Part shown: positions 51,616-61,081 of the stretch, in pieces
How positions within the stretch are numbered: the stretch's first letter is position 1
Layout: the number at the start of each line of letters is the position of its first letter
Assembly: GCF_947500405.1 (NCBI RefSeq)
Contig: NZ_CANMRY010000001.1
Coordinates: 186,001-250,000, forward strand
Direction: 5' to 3'
DNA: 64,000 bases
DNA from: an uncultured Maribacter sp.
GTDB lineage: Bacteria > Bacteroidota > Bacteroidia > Flavobacteriales > Flavobacteriaceae
Program-made: the position numbers and the translations under genes
Notes under the pieces: model-generated
What the model was told of the DNA's origin: nothing
Seen by the model: the letters and a program-made list of their open reading frames with translations, nothing else
The model's database searches: none

Positions 51616-52164
51616 TTATTTAGCCTTGTTTTCGTTAATATGAATCATAGCAAATACTGCATAATTAATCATGTCTTGGTAATTAGCATCTATACCCTCG
51701 CTAACTATAGTTTTTCCTTTATTGTCTTCTATTTGCTTTACGCGTAAAAGTTTTTGCAAAATTAAATCGGTTAAAGAGCTTACACGCATATCTCTCCAAG
51801 CTTCTCCATAATCATGATTTTTATTTTCCATCAACGTTTTCGTTTCTGAAATATGTTTATCATAAAGAGCCACTGCTTTTTCTAATTGCAAATCTGGTTG
51901 TTCTACAACACCAAGTTCTAACTGAATTAATGCCATAATACTGTAATTAATTATGCCAATGAATTCTGAAGCTTCTCCCTCATCTACTTTACGAACCGAG
52001 TTTTGTTGTAAACTTCGTATTCTTTGCGCCTTTATAAAAATTTGATCCGTTAAAGATGGAAGTCTAAGAATACGCCATGCGCTGCCATAATCTTTCATCT
52101 TTTTCTGAAATAAATCTCTACAAATTTTTATAACCTCATTATATTGTTCCGAAGTATGCTGCAT
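51616..52164 (-). CDS. DUF1599 protein
   Basis: The 182-residue protein has two similar halves, each with the pattern KMKDYGSAWRILRLPSLTDQ and NKNHDYGEAWRDMRVSSLTD, followed by a helix rich in charged residues. This internal duplication and the position at the head of the DoxX-TlpA-tpiA run are typical of DUF1599. The nucleotide-pyrophosphohydrolase-like fold has been proposed for such helical proteins, but the role is unknown. It is divergent from folP. Confidence 0.9.
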   Translation of the reverse strand: MQHTSEQYNEVIKICRDLFQKKMKDYGSAWRILRLPSLTDQIFIKAQRIRSLQQNSVRKVDEGEASEFIGIINYSIMALIQLELGVVEQPDLQLEKAVALYDKHISETKTLMENKNHDYGEAWRDMRVSSLTDLILQKLLRVKQIEDNKGKTIVSEGIDANYQDMINYAVFAMIHINENKAK

Positions 52165-52266
52165 GTAAATCTAATTTCCGTAAATTTCGCTTAAAATATT
52201 GTAAACGTCAAAGTTCTCAATTTAATCTTTCTTTGTCAAGTAATTACAACGCTATTATTTAGTAAA

Positions 52267-53094
52267 ATGACTATTAATTGTAACGAAAACCTTATAGATT
52301 TATCTACTCCCAAAATTATGGGTATTTTAAATGTTACTCCAGACTCTTTTTTTGATGGTGGTAAGTTTAAAAATATAGAAGATGCTCTTTTACAAACCAA
52401 TAAAATGCTGCAAGATGGCGCTACTTTTATAGATATTGGTGCTTATAGTTCTAAACCTGGTGCAAATCCAGTTTCCGAAGAAGAAGAGTTAGCACGTATA
52501 CTGCCTATTGTTACTCAAATACAAAGCTCTTTTCCTAATTGTATTTTATCTATAGATACTTTTAGAAGTTCTGTTGCTAAAGCATGCGTAGAAGCTGGCG
52601 CTGCTATAGTAAACGATATTTCTGGCGGAAACTTAGACCCTAATATGTTTACAACCGTTGCCGAATTGAAAATACCTTATATTTTAATGCATATGCGTGG
52701 CACTCCACAAAATATGCAGCAAAACACTACTTACGATAATTTAATAAAAGATATTATTTTTTATTTTTCGGAACAAATATATAAAGCTAAGGAAGCTGGT
52801 ATTAACGATATTATTATTGACCCTGGTTTTGGTTTTGCAAAAACCTTAGAACAAAATTATGAACTTTTACATAAGTTAGATTTACTACAAAACCTAGATG
52901 CTCCAATTTTAGCGGGACTAAGTAGAAAGTCTATGATTTACAAAACACTAAAGACCGATGCTAAAAATGCACTAAATGGCACTACTGCACTAAACATGGT
53001 ATGTTTAAACCATGGAGCCAATATTTTACGAGTACACGATGTTAAGGAAGCTGTGGAATGTGTTCAATTATTTAATGCTTTAAAGAAAAACTAA
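52267..53094 (+). CDS. folP: Dihydropteroate synthase
   Basis: The 275-residue enzyme carries the DHPS signatures IMGILNVTPDSFFDGGK, FIDIGAYSSKPGA, ILSIDTFRSSVAKACVEAGA, IVNDISGG, LMHMRGTPQNMQ and IIDPGFGFAKTLEQN, ending with LAGLSRKSMI and ILRVHDVKEAVE. It joins p-aminobenzoate to the pterin precursor in folate synthesis and is the target of sulfonamides. In many Flavobacteriia folP is directly followed by cdaA; here three other genes stand between. Confidence 0.96.
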   Translation: MTINCNENLIDLSTPKIMGILNVTPDSFFDGGKFKNIEDALLQTNKMLQDGATFIDIGAYSSKPGANPVSEEEELARILPIVTQIQSSFPNCILSIDTFRSSVAKACVEAGAAIVNDISGGNLDPNMFTTVAELKIPYILMHMRGTPQNMQQNTTYDNLIKDIIFYFSEQIYKAKEAGINDIIIDPGFGFAKTLEQNYELLHKLDLLQNLDAPILAGLSRKSMIYKTLKTDAKNALNGTTALNMVCLNHGANILRVHDVKEAVECVQLFNALKKN

Positions 53095-53101
53095 AAATAG
53101 C

Positions 53102-53515
53102 TTATTCAAAAATAGCAGTGTTACTCTTAAAGCTTTTAAACTCTAGTGCATTATTACTATAATCTAACACAAACATAGTCTGTTGTTCTCCTTTTTTGCC
53201 TTTATATCTAGTTTGCGGTTTTACTAAAAAAGTAATGTCTTTACTTTCTAACTTTTCTTGTATTTTTTTAAACTCTTCCTCTTCTAAAATACATCCAAAA
53301 TGAGGAATGGGAACTTTAAGATTTTCTACTTTACCACAATAATCTAAGTCCGAAATATCTTTAGAAACGTGCGCCGAGAGTTGGTGGCCAAAAAAATTAA
53401 AATCAACCCAATCTTTAGTTTGTCTTCCTAAAGAACAACCCAAAATATCTTGATAAAACAAAATAGTACTCTCTATATCTTTTACTTTAAATGCAAAATG
53501 AAAAACTGTGTTCAT
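53102..53515 (-). CDS. VOC-family (glyoxalase-fold) protein
   Basis: The 137-residue protein has the duplicated beta-alpha-beta order of the vicinal oxygen chelate family: FHFAFKVKDIESTILFYQDI near the N-terminus with His 5/6 area, PIPHFGCILEEEEFKKIQEK in the middle, and FVLDYSNNALEFKSFKS with a C-terminal metal-ligand Glu. It is cytosolic. The closest biochemical guess is a lactoylglutathione-lyase-like or dioxygenase-like enzyme; the substrate is unknown. It follows the 2-hydroxyacid dehydrogenase gene after 2 bp. Confidence 0.82.
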   Translation of the reverse strand: MNTVFHFAFKVKDIESTILFYQDILGCSLGRQTKDWVDFNFFGHQLSAHVSKDISDLDYCGKVENLKVPIPHFGCILEEEEFKKIQEKLESKDITFLVKPQTRYKGKKGEQQTMFVLDYSNNALEFKSFKSNTAIFE

Positions 53516-53517
53516 AC

Positions 53518-54447
53518 TTAATATCCTTTTTTTAATGAAACTACATTTACTAGGGTCTTTTTGTTTAGAAAATTCCGATAGTTCTCTATAACTTGTTCTG
53601 CAGCACTTTCTATATTAGTAAGACTAGCTACATGCGGTGTAATTTTAATTTTACCATGTTCCCAAAATGGATGTTTTTCTGGTAATGGTTCTTCTCTAAA
53701 AACATCTAATAAAGCTCCAGATAGCCTAGAAGAGTTTAATAGTTGTAGTAAATCTTCCTCGACCAAATGTTCTCCTCTACCTACATTAATTAAAAATGCA
53801 CTAGTTGCTAAGCTTCCCAGTATATCTGCATTTAAAATATCTCTTGTATCTTTAGTTAAAGGCAAAAGGTTAATTAAAAAATTAGTATCCCTTAAACAAT
53901 CTTTAAACCCTTCTTTTCCATGAAAACTAGTAACACCAGAAAGCTGTTTTTTAGAATTACTCCAACCCTTTACTTTAAAACCAAAATCAGAAAAATTCTG
54001 AGCCACATACCCTCCTATACTACCCAAACCAAGTATTGTTACTGTAACATCTTTAAAAGAAGCATACCTATGCTGCTTCCACTTTTTTTCTTTTTGTTGG
54101 GCCATATAAAGACTTGTATTCTTAAGTTCTCCTAAAACTACTGCCACTAGAAACTCCCACATATCTTGCGTTAGTTTAGTATCAACAATTCTAGTAACTA
54201 CAGTATTTGGCTGCAGCGTTTGCGAATTTGTTATATGGTCTATAGAAGCCCCTACAGACTGCACCACTTTTACATTTGGATATTTATTAAATATGTCTTT
54301 TTTAGGTTTCCAACATACTATAAAATCTACCAAAGAAGCGTCTTTTACATCTGGATAAACTTCTATTGTGCCCCCTGGTAATTTTTCTTTTAATAGTTTA
54401 TACCATGGATCTGGGTTCTTATTTTCAAAAATTAAAAGTATGCTCAT
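53518..54447 (-). CDS. D-2-hydroxyacid dehydrogenase (GhrA-like)
   Basis: This 309-residue enzyme has the NAD(P)-binding motif VTILGLGSIGGYVAQNFSDF, then INLLPLTKDTRDILNADILG, SAFLINVGRGEHLVEEDLLQ (Arg), ALLDVFREEPLPEKHPFWEH (Glu and His) and ITPHVASLTN. These are the catalytic Arg, Glu and His of the family. It probably reduces glyoxylate or hydroxypyruvate, like GhrA. Together with the VOC gene it forms a small unit on the minus strand. Confidence 0.93.
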   Translation of the reverse strand: MSILLIFENKNPDPWYKLLKEKLPGGTIEVYPDVKDASLVDFIVCWKPKKDIFNKYPNVKVVQSVGASIDHITNSQTLQPNTVVTRIVDTKLTQDMWEFLVAVVLGELKNTSLYMAQQKEKKWKQHRYASFKDVTVTILGLGSIGGYVAQNFSDFGFKVKGWSNSKKQLSGVTSFHGKEGFKDCLRDTNFLINLLPLTKDTRDILNADILGSLATSAFLINVGRGEHLVEEDLLQLLNSSRLSGALLDVFREEPLPEKHPFWEHGKIKITPHVASLTNIESAAEQVIENYRNFLNKKTLVNVVSLKKGY

Positions 54448-54693
54448 TACTAATATATTTTACGAAGGAAAGCTAGTAGCCACCTTTTATTTTAACTCTT
54501 TTTTAAAACAGATGCTATTTTCTTCTTTATAATAAATTTCCAAACCCACATCTAATTCCTTAAGCTAGTTTCAAAAATCTTGATTATTAGAATCTGTTCT
54601 TTTTAACTGTTATCATTTTTTCTACTATCAAAAACTTAAAAGCAAAGGTATGTTGAATTCCAAAAAACTTAAAGCAGATTCATTGGTCAAAAC

Positions 54694-55155
54694 ATGAAAT
54701 TTAGCTATAAAAAGTTTAATTTTATGAAAATTAAGACAGATTCCATGGTTGACACTATTGATATGCAATTATTACGATTTTTAAAAGATAATTCTAGATT
54801 GTCTTTTGCTGATTTAGGAAGAAAAATAAACCTATCTCCTTCTGCAGTAAGGGAACGTGTTCAGAAAATGGAAGATTTAGGCATTATACAGAAATATAGT
54901 ATTACTGTAGACAATAAAAAACTAGGTTATGATTTAGAAGCCTTTATTTTACTTAAAATTTTTCCAGGCCAACTAAAACATATTCTAGAAATAATTAAAG
55001 ATTTTCCAGAAGTTAAAGAAGCACATAGAATTACTGGTAGCCAGAACATACATTTAAAAGTAGTATTAAAGAACCAAATTGCTTTACAAAAACTTTTAGA
55101 CCAACTAATGGTTTTTGGAGATACTAATACATTTCTTATTTTATCAGAAATTTAG
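54694..55155 (+). CDS. Lrp/AsnC-family transcriptional regulator
   Basis: The 153-residue protein has a winged helix-turn-helix (LLRFLKDNSRLSFADLGRKI, NLSPSAVRERVQKMEDLGII) and an effector-binding RAM domain (DLEAFILLKIFPGQLKHILE, KEAHRITGSQNIHLKVVLKN). Such regulators respond to amino acids or related small molecules as octamers. A shorter start at 54724 (MKIKTDSMVD) is equally possible. It is divergent from the 2-hydroxyacid dehydrogenase and VOC genes, so it may control them; no operator was identified. Confidence 0.92.
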   Translation: MKFSYKKFNFMKIKTDSMVDTIDMQLLRFLKDNSRLSFADLGRKINLSPSAVRERVQKMEDLGIIQKYSITVDNKKLGYDLEAFILLKIFPGQLKHILEIIKDFPEVKEAHRITGSQNIHLKVVLKNQIALQKLLDQLMVFGDTNTFLILSEI

Positions 55156-55238
55156 TTCTTAACATAGCATTTTAGAAAAAATAGCGTTACACTAATAATA
55201 GATTTTATTTTCCCTAATTTTACAAAAACGATTATTCA

Positions 55239-56024
55239 TTGGATTTTTTAAATTTTCTAGACTTAAGAATAACAGACATTATAGATATTATCTTAGTGGC
55301 TATTCTACTCTATTATATTTATAAATTAATTCGAGGTTCTGTAGCCATAAATATTTTTATTGGTATTGTTATAGTTTGGGCTTTCTGGAAACTTACCGAA
55401 CTACTTGGCATGGAAATGATAAGTAGCATGGTTGGCGCTTTTATGCAAGTTGGTTTAATTGCGCTTATTATAGTTTTTCAGCAAGAAATACGAAAATTCC
55501 TTTTAATGATTGGTTCTACCAATTTTTCTAACAAACGAAATTTCATAAAACACTTTAAATTCTTAAAACAAGAAAGCCTTTCTACAAATGTAAATGTAGA
55601 CGACCTTATAGGTGCTTGCGATAAAATGGCAACCACTAAAACTGGAGCAATCATAGTTTTGGAGCGTAACAACTCTTTAGATTTTGTAAAATCTTCTGGA
55701 GATACCATGCACATAGAAATTAATCAGCCAATAGTAGAAAGTATATTTTATAAAAATAGCACTTTACACGATGGCGCTGCCATTGTTTCTGGTAATTACA
55801 TTGTTGCTACTCGTGTTATTTTACCTGTTTCTAATGAGCGTAGTATTCCTTTACGCTTTGGGTTAAGACATAGAGCTGCTGTTGGTATTACCGAAAAAAC
55901 AGATGCACTTGCTATTGTCGTTAGTGAAGAAACTGGTCTTATTTCCTATATTAAAAACGGAGAATTTATTCTTTACAAAGACACACAAGAACTTATAGAA
56001 ATGATTAGGGAAGACTTAGTGTAA
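55239..56024 (+). CDS. cdaA: Diadenylate cyclase CdaA
   Basis: The 261-residue protein has three N-terminal membrane helices (about 12-78) and a DAC domain with the catalytic motifs NSTLHDGAAIVSGNYI (DGA) and LRFGLRHRAAVGITEKT (RHR). It makes the second messenger cyclic di-AMP from two ATP, which controls potassium and osmotic balance in many bacteria. The start is a TTG, the only codon that keeps the first helix. It lies 83 bp after the Lrp gene and is convergent with the ABC exporter, 3 bp apart. Confidence 0.95.
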   Translation: MDFLNFLDLRITDIIDIILVAILLYYIYKLIRGSVAINIFIGIVIVWAFWKLTELLGMEMISSMVGAFMQVGLIALIIVFQQEIRKFLLMIGSTNFSNKRNFIKHFKFLKQESLSTNVNVDDLIGACDKMATTKTGAIIVLERNNSLDFVKSSGDTMHIEINQPIVESIFYKNSTLHDGAAIVSGNYIVATRVILPVSNERSIPLRFGLRHRAAVGITEKTDALAIVVSEETGLISYIKNGEFILYKDTQELIEMIREDLV

Positions 56025-56027
56025 CAA

Positions 56028-57794
56028 CTACGCCACTTCTTCCGATAAAAATTGCGCTTCGTACAAATTACTATAATATCCATTTGCATTTAGTAACTCT
56101 TTATGCGTACCAGTCTCTACAATTTTACCAGCCTCCATTACAATAATTTTATCCGCTTGTTTTATAGTTGCTAAACGGTGTGCTATAATAATTGAGGTTC
56201 TACCTTCGGTAATTTTTTCTGTAGCGCTTTGTATTAATTGCTCCGAGTAGGTGTCTACAGAAGACGTTGCTTCATCTAAAATTAAAATACTAGGATTACT
56301 TACATAAGCCCTTAAAAAAGCTATTAATTGTCTTTGTCCGCTAGATAGCATTGCACCACGCTCCTTTACATCATAACTATAACCACCAGGCAAACTGGTA
56401 ACAAAATCATGCACTCCTATTTCTTTGGCAGCTGCTTGTATTTTGTCTATCGTAACCAATTTTTCTTTTAAAGAAATATTATTCTCTATGGTATCTGCAA
56501 AAAGGAAAACATCTTGTAATACTACTGCTATTTTTGCTCTTAAAGAAGGTAAATTAAAGTCTTTAATATCTATACCGTCTATTAAAATTGCTCCAGAATT
56601 AATCTCATAAAATCTATTTAATAAATTAATTATGGTAGATTTTCCTGCGCCTGTAGCACCAACAATAGCAACTGTTTCTCCTGCTTTTACATCAAAAGAA
56701 ATACCGTGTAATACCTCTTCCTCTTCTACATAACTAAAATGTACATTTTTAAAAGAAATGTCGCCCTTAACATCTTCCTTTTCAATAGTACCGGTATTAG
56801 CAATAGTACTATCTGTATCTAATATTTTAAACACTCTATTTGCAGCAACCATTCCCATTTGTAGGGTGTTAAATTTATCTGCAATTTGGCGTAATGGTCT
56901 AAATAACAAATCAATTAGAAAGAAAAAAGCAAAAACATCTCCAACCTCATTTGCTCCTATATGTACTACATTTTGTAAAATTCCAAACCAAACTACAAGA
57001 CCTATTGCTATAGAAGAAACAATTTCTGCAATAGGAAAAAAGATAGAGTTATACCAAACCGTTTTTAACCATGCATTTTTATGCTTTTCATTTATGTCTC
57101 TAAACTTAGCACTCTCTATTTTCTCTCGAGTAAAAAGCTGAACAATTTTCATTCCCGTAATACGCTCCTGTACAAAAGAGTTTAAATTAGAAACCTGTGT
57201 TCTTACCTCATTAAAAGCTACTTTCATTGCTTTCTGAAAAATACGTGTTGCATATAATATTATAGGCATTAAAGCAAAAACAATAAGTGCCAATTTCCAG
57301 TTAAGGTATAGCATAACTACTGCGGCTGCTAGCATCTTTAATAAATCGGCCACAATAACAAAAAAACCTTGGCTAAAAATTTCTCCAATACGCTGCATAT
57401 CTGCTACGGCGCGCGTTACTAAAACCCCTAAAGAAGAAGTATCAAAATACTTCATTTTAAAGCCTAGCATCTTTTTAAAAAGGTTTACTCTAATATCTTT
57501 TATTACAGATTCTCCTAACCAGTTAGCATAATAATTAAACAGTAGTTGGCAAGTTACTTGCGCTATAAGCACTCCTACTAATGCAAGTATATAAATTCCT
57601 AATAAATCTGCATCTTTTGCTTTTATTCCATCATTAATAACACGCCCTACTAGCATAGGGGTCATTACAGCAAAAACAGATACTAATATTGCTGCAAGCG
57701 CAACACCATAAAAAGTAACCCTATATGGCTTGGTGTGGCTCATTAATCTATTAAAAAGGCTTTTGTCAAATGCTTTTCCGGAATCTTTATCCAT
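56028..57794 (-). CDS. ABC exporter, fused membrane and ATPase (MsbA-like)
   Basis: The 588-residue half-transporter has six membrane helices (about residues 25-320) and a nucleotide-binding domain with Walker A IVGATGAGKSTIINLL, Q-loop VLQDVFLF, signature GAMLSSGQRQLIAFLRA, Walker B SILILDEATSSVD and H-loop IIIAHRL. It works as a homodimer or with a partner to export lipids, peptides or drugs. It follows truA by one base and is probably cotranscribed with it. Confidence 0.94.
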   Translation of the reverse strand: MDKDSGKAFDKSLFNRLMSHTKPYRVTFYGVALAAILVSVFAVMTPMLVGRVINDGIKAKDADLLGIYILALVGVLIAQVTCQLLFNYYANWLGESVIKDIRVNLFKKMLGFKMKYFDTSSLGVLVTRAVADMQRIGEIFSQGFFVIVADLLKMLAAAVVMLYLNWKLALIVFALMPIILYATRIFQKAMKVAFNEVRTQVSNLNSFVQERITGMKIVQLFTREKIESAKFRDINEKHKNAWLKTVWYNSIFFPIAEIVSSIAIGLVVWFGILQNVVHIGANEVGDVFAFFFLIDLLFRPLRQIADKFNTLQMGMVAANRVFKILDTDSTIANTGTIEKEDVKGDISFKNVHFSYVEEEEVLHGISFDVKAGETVAIVGATGAGKSTIINLLNRFYEINSGAILIDGIDIKDFNLPSLRAKIAVVLQDVFLFADTIENNISLKEKLVTIDKIQAAAKEIGVHDFVTSLPGGYSYDVKERGAMLSSGQRQLIAFLRAYVSNPSILILDEATSSVDTYSEQLIQSATEKITEGRTSIIIAHRLATIKQADKIIVMEAGKIVETGTHKELLNANGYYSNLYEAQFLSEEVA

Positions 57795-57795
57795 A

Positions 57796-58536
57796 CTACT
57801 CTACAATTGCTTTTGGGTATAAAACTTGGGTCAAATATAACCCTTTTGCAGGTACAGAAACGCCAGCATTAGCCCTATCCTTACTTTTTATAATAGTATT
57901 AACATCTTTAACCGTTAGTTTACCTTTTCCTACCTCTAAAAGGGTGCCAACAATGGCTCTAACCATATTTCTAAGAAACCTATTTGCCGTAATTGTAAAT
58001 ACCAAATTCTCTTTATTCTGTGTCCATACTGCCCTGGTTATAGTACACAAATAGGTATACACATCGGTATTGCTTTTAGAAAAACACTCAAAATCTTCTT
58101 CCATAAGTAAAATTTTAGCAGCAGTATTCATTGCTGCAATATCTAAAGGCTGTTTTATATAATGCGCCGTATCACTAGCAAAAGGGTCTTTCTCTTGCCT
58201 AATCCAATATTCATAGGTACGTGCAGTAGCATTAAACCTAGCATGTGCATCGTGCTGTACAGCTACTATCTTTTGCACAGCAATATCGTCTGGTAAATAG
58301 GAATTTAATTTATATTCTAAATTTTCAATTTCTAAAGACGCCATATCAAAATGCGCATACATTTGCTTTGCATGCACCCCTGCATCTGTTCTACCAGCAC
58401 CTGTTAAAACTATGGTTTGGTTTAGTATAGTGCTCATTGCTTTTTCTAGCACCTCTTGTACCGTAATAGCATTTGGTTGGCGTTGCCATCCGTGATACTG
58501 TTTCCCGAAGTATGAAAATTGAATAAAAAATCTCAA
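57796..58536 (-). CDS. truA: tRNA pseudouridine synthase A
   Basis: The 246-residue enzyme carries the TruA motifs SYFGKQYHGWQRQPNA, VLTGAGRTDAGVHAKQ with the catalytic Asp, FNATARTYEYWIRQEKDP and ITANRFLRNMVRAIVGTLLE. It forms pseudouridine at positions 38-40 of tRNA anticodon arms. The start is a TTG, which matches the usual TruA N-terminus. A TATCTTTG -7 box lies on the minus strand at 58570-58563. Confidence 0.95.
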   Translation of the reverse strand: MRFFIQFSYFGKQYHGWQRQPNAITVQEVLEKAMSTILNQTIVLTGAGRTDAGVHAKQMYAHFDMASLEIENLEYKLNSYLPDDIAVQKIVAVQHDAHARFNATARTYEYWIRQEKDPFASDTAHYIKQPLDIAAMNTAAKILLMEEDFECFSKSNTDVYTYLCTITRAVWTQNKENLVFTITANRFLRNMVRAIVGTLLEVGKGKLTVKDVNTIIKSKDRANAGVSVPAKGLYLTQVLYPKAIVE

Positions 58537-58615
58537 AAGAATAGGCTAATTTTGTGAAGCTACAAAGATACTTTTTATAACCCATTTTTGCAGTATTTAA
58601 AAATTAGCATATACT

Positions 58616-59110
58616 TTGACAAAAATTTTACTTCTTTCAGACACACATTCTCATATAGATGATACCATTTTAAAATACGCAAAACAGGCCGATGAAATTT
58701 GGCATGCCGGAGATATTGGCTCCCTAGAAGTTACCGATGCTTTAAAGAAAATAAAACCACTACGGGCTGTTCATGGTAATATAGACGACCATGTACTACA
58801 AAAAGAGTTTCCAGAAAACAATCGTTTTATGTGCGAAGGGGTAGATGTGTACATGACCCATATTGGTGGGTACCCTCCTAAATACAACATAAGAACACGC
58901 GATATTATAAAGCAAAACCCGCCTAAAATATTTATCTCTGGGCATTCTCACATTTTAAAAGTTATGATGGATAAAAAACTTGGGGTACTACATATGAACC
59001 CTGGTGCTTGTGGCAAACATGGTTTTCACCAAATGCGCACCATGCTTAGGTTTGTTATTAACGGGGACCAAATAAAAGATTTAGAAGTAATTGAAATAGG
59101 AAAGCGTTAA
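58616..59110 (+). CDS. YfcE-type metallophosphoesterase
   Basis: The 164-residue protein has all five metal-binding blocks: LLSDTHSHIDD, WHAGDIGSLE, AVHGNIDDH, YMTHIGGYPP and ISGHSHILKVM, with LHMNPGACGKHGFHQ at the end. This is the YfcE/MJ0936 class of small phosphodiesterases in the cytosol. The physiological substrate is unknown. A TTG start is used because no upstream ATG is in frame and the first residues fit the family N-terminus. Confidence 0.93.
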   Translation: MTKILLLSDTHSHIDDTILKYAKQADEIWHAGDIGSLEVTDALKKIKPLRAVHGNIDDHVLQKEFPENNRFMCEGVDVYMTHIGGYPPKYNIRTRDIIKQNPPKIFISGHSHILKVMMDKKLGVLHMNPGACGKHGFHQMRTMLRFVINGDQIKDLEVIEIGKR

Positions 59111-59129
59111 ATTTTAGAATACCACAAAA

Positions 59130-59225
59130 TTATACCAAGCTTACTACTGCAATTAACACCAAATAAATTGTAGCATATACCAAAGCTTTTATTTTATACT
59201 TTTCTATTTTGTGTGTATTAACCAT
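59130..59225 (-). CDS. Small membrane peptide, 31 residues
   Basis: On the minus strand an ATG opens a 31-residue frame, MVNTHKIEKYKIKALVYATI then YLVLIAVVSLV. A basic N-terminus and a single hydrophobic helix suggest a small inner-membrane protein. It is too short to assign. The remaining roughly 270 bp to 59497 show nothing else I can support. Confidence 0.35.
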   Translation of the reverse strand: MVNTHKIEKYKIKALVYATIYLVLIAVVSLV

Positions 59226-59497
59226 TACTTACATTTTACTTTGACAAGGTACTTTTTAAAACTACAATACAAGGATACGTATTATCTAAAAAATAGCACA
59301 TATGTTTAAAATATGCTACCAGCTACAGCTAGTACACAAAACCGTTATCTAGATAACTTCTTTAATACCTGTTAATAATTTCTTACAAACAAATGTAGTT
59401 TATACTATAACTTCTTTTATTTTTGAGGCGCTCCCCTAGTATATTAAATAGTAACTATTAAAACTTCTGTTATACGGAAGTTAACTGCAATACTAAG

Positions 59498-60847
59498 ATG
59501 ACCTCAAATTTTGAACATAAAGGAGAATGGAAATTGCCGAACGATGAAAATTGGATTAATGGCACTCTTAAATTCGATATTGAAGAAGAAACAAGTTTAG
59601 AATTGTTCGGAACATTTAATCAACCTTTTTTTGACCGTGAAGAACAGAAAATTATTCTAGGTAAAACTACTAATGGAGATATAACCTTAATCAACAGCTG
59701 GTACAGGAGTACGAAAACAAGTCATAATGGAATAATTATTGGAAAATACACTCCTTCAATAATACTTGAAGGTCATCATTTCATAGAATCTTCAGAAATA
59801 AAATTTTCAAAAGTAATATTCAGAGTTTTTAATTTATTCCAATGGTTAAACCTTACTGGATTAGAGGTTAATATAAAAAATCAATCAAAATCATATGGAA
59901 TTGAATATAATGAAATACCCAAAATTGAATTCAAATTAGGAGAAAATTGCGAAGGTAAAATTTCTTTTGATGGACCTATTACAACCAATGGTCCATATAA
60001 TTCCATAGAATTGAAAGAAGCGGCATATATAACTCTGGATTATTCTAACAGTGAACATTATGAATTAATATTGAGTGATATTTCAAAAGTAATTGGCTTT
60101 TTTACTCTTGTTACTTTCGAACAAAGTTACCCACAAAGCATTGTATTAAGTGATGATGAATATAAAAGAAACGCCTTTTCTTTAGAAAGAAACAAGTATA
60201 TCAAATGCTTCTATAATCACGGTAGTTACAGTAAAAAGCATAGGCTTAGAAATAAAGCTGAACATCTCGTTAGTTTTGAGGATATCTCTACCAAATTCCC
60301 AAAAATAATTAAAAATTGGTATAATCTTTATGAGGATACAGAGGAAGTAATATTCTTAATTCTAAATCATTTTAAAGACAAATACAGGTTTACCAATGAT
60401 AAATTTATAGATACAACAAGAGCTCTTGAAAGTTATCATAGAATTCATTTTAATAATGACCGAATACCAAAAGATGAATTTGAACAACTAGTTGCTAATA
60501 TCCTAACTCAAGTAAAGCTTGAAGAGCAGGACTTAAATTGGCTTAAACAACGACTAATGGGTAACGAACCTAATTTAAAAATTAGAATCGAAGAATTGGT
60601 TCAAAAACATTCAAATGATTTTATTAAACAGAATTTACCTAAAGTTAATAAATTCGCTCGGATAACAACTGAAAACCGTAATTACTATACTCATTACGAC
60701 ATTAGGAAAAAGAAAAAAGCACTCAAGGGTAAAGAGCTTTCAGAATTAACTAGGCAAAATAGAGCAATCATTATATCATGCTTATTAAATCATATTGGAA
60801 TTGATTCTAAATACTTTGAGGACGGACTTAAATACAATTTAGGCTAA
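59498..60847 (+). CDS. ApeA-like HEPN anti-phage protein
   Basis: The 449-residue protein has the layout of the ApeA defence family. The beta-rich N-terminal domain of about 240 residues contains FEHKGEWKLPNDENWINGTL and GTFNQPFFDREEQKIILGKT. The helical C-terminal HEPN domain carries the RNase motif ENRNYYTHYDI, where R394-N-x3-H399 is the R-x4-6-H signature. ApeA is a single-gene abortive-infection system. It has no neighbour partner gene. An unusual inverted-repeat region follows it directly. The family call rests on layout and motif; protection has not been shown. Confidence 0.82.
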   Translation: MTSNFEHKGEWKLPNDENWINGTLKFDIEEETSLELFGTFNQPFFDREEQKIILGKTTNGDITLINSWYRSTKTSHNGIIIGKYTPSIILEGHHFIESSEIKFSKVIFRVFNLFQWLNLTGLEVNIKNQSKSYGIEYNEIPKIEFKLGENCEGKISFDGPITTNGPYNSIELKEAAYITLDYSNSEHYELILSDISKVIGFFTLVTFEQSYPQSIVLSDDEYKRNAFSLERNKYIKCFYNHGSYSKKHRLRNKAEHLVSFEDISTKFPKIIKNWYNLYEDTEEVIFLILNHFKDKYRFTNDKFIDTTRALESYHRIHFNNDRIPKDEFEQLVANILTQVKLEEQDLNWLKQRLMGNEPNLKIRIEELVQKHSNDFIKQNLPKVNKFARITTENRNYYTHYDIRKKKKALKGKELSELTRQNRAIIISCLLNHIGIDSKYFEDGLKYNLG

Positions 60848-60872
60848 AAAGTACAGCAGCTAACAAAAAGTA

Positions 60873-61068
60873 AACGTAATGCGGGCTTTAGAATTAAATC
60901 TAAAGGATTATGTATATTTATAAAGTCGCTAAATCTTATACCCCAAAGCGTTGGGGTAGCCTCTGGACAGAAAAAAATAAAACTAAACAATAAGCTTTAG
61001 GTTCGTGCGCAGACGCAAACGAAAAGTTTCCTTGTCTCCGCACTACGCTTAGCCCAACCATTAGCGTT
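60873..61068. repeat. attC-like inverted-repeat region after the HEPN gene
   Basis: AACGTAATGCGGGCT at 60873-60887 is nearly the reverse complement of AGCCCAACCATTAGCGTT at 61051-61068, about 160 bp apart, with a few gaps or mismatches. In between, TACCCCAA (60939-60946) and TTGGGGTA (60951-60958) form a perfect 8-bp stem with a 4-nt loop. The whole could fold into a long cruciform like the attC sites of integron cassettes. It fills the 234-bp gap between the HEPN gene and an orphan membrane protein. Confidence 0.4.
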
Positions 61069-61081
61069 AATTTTAAAAAAA

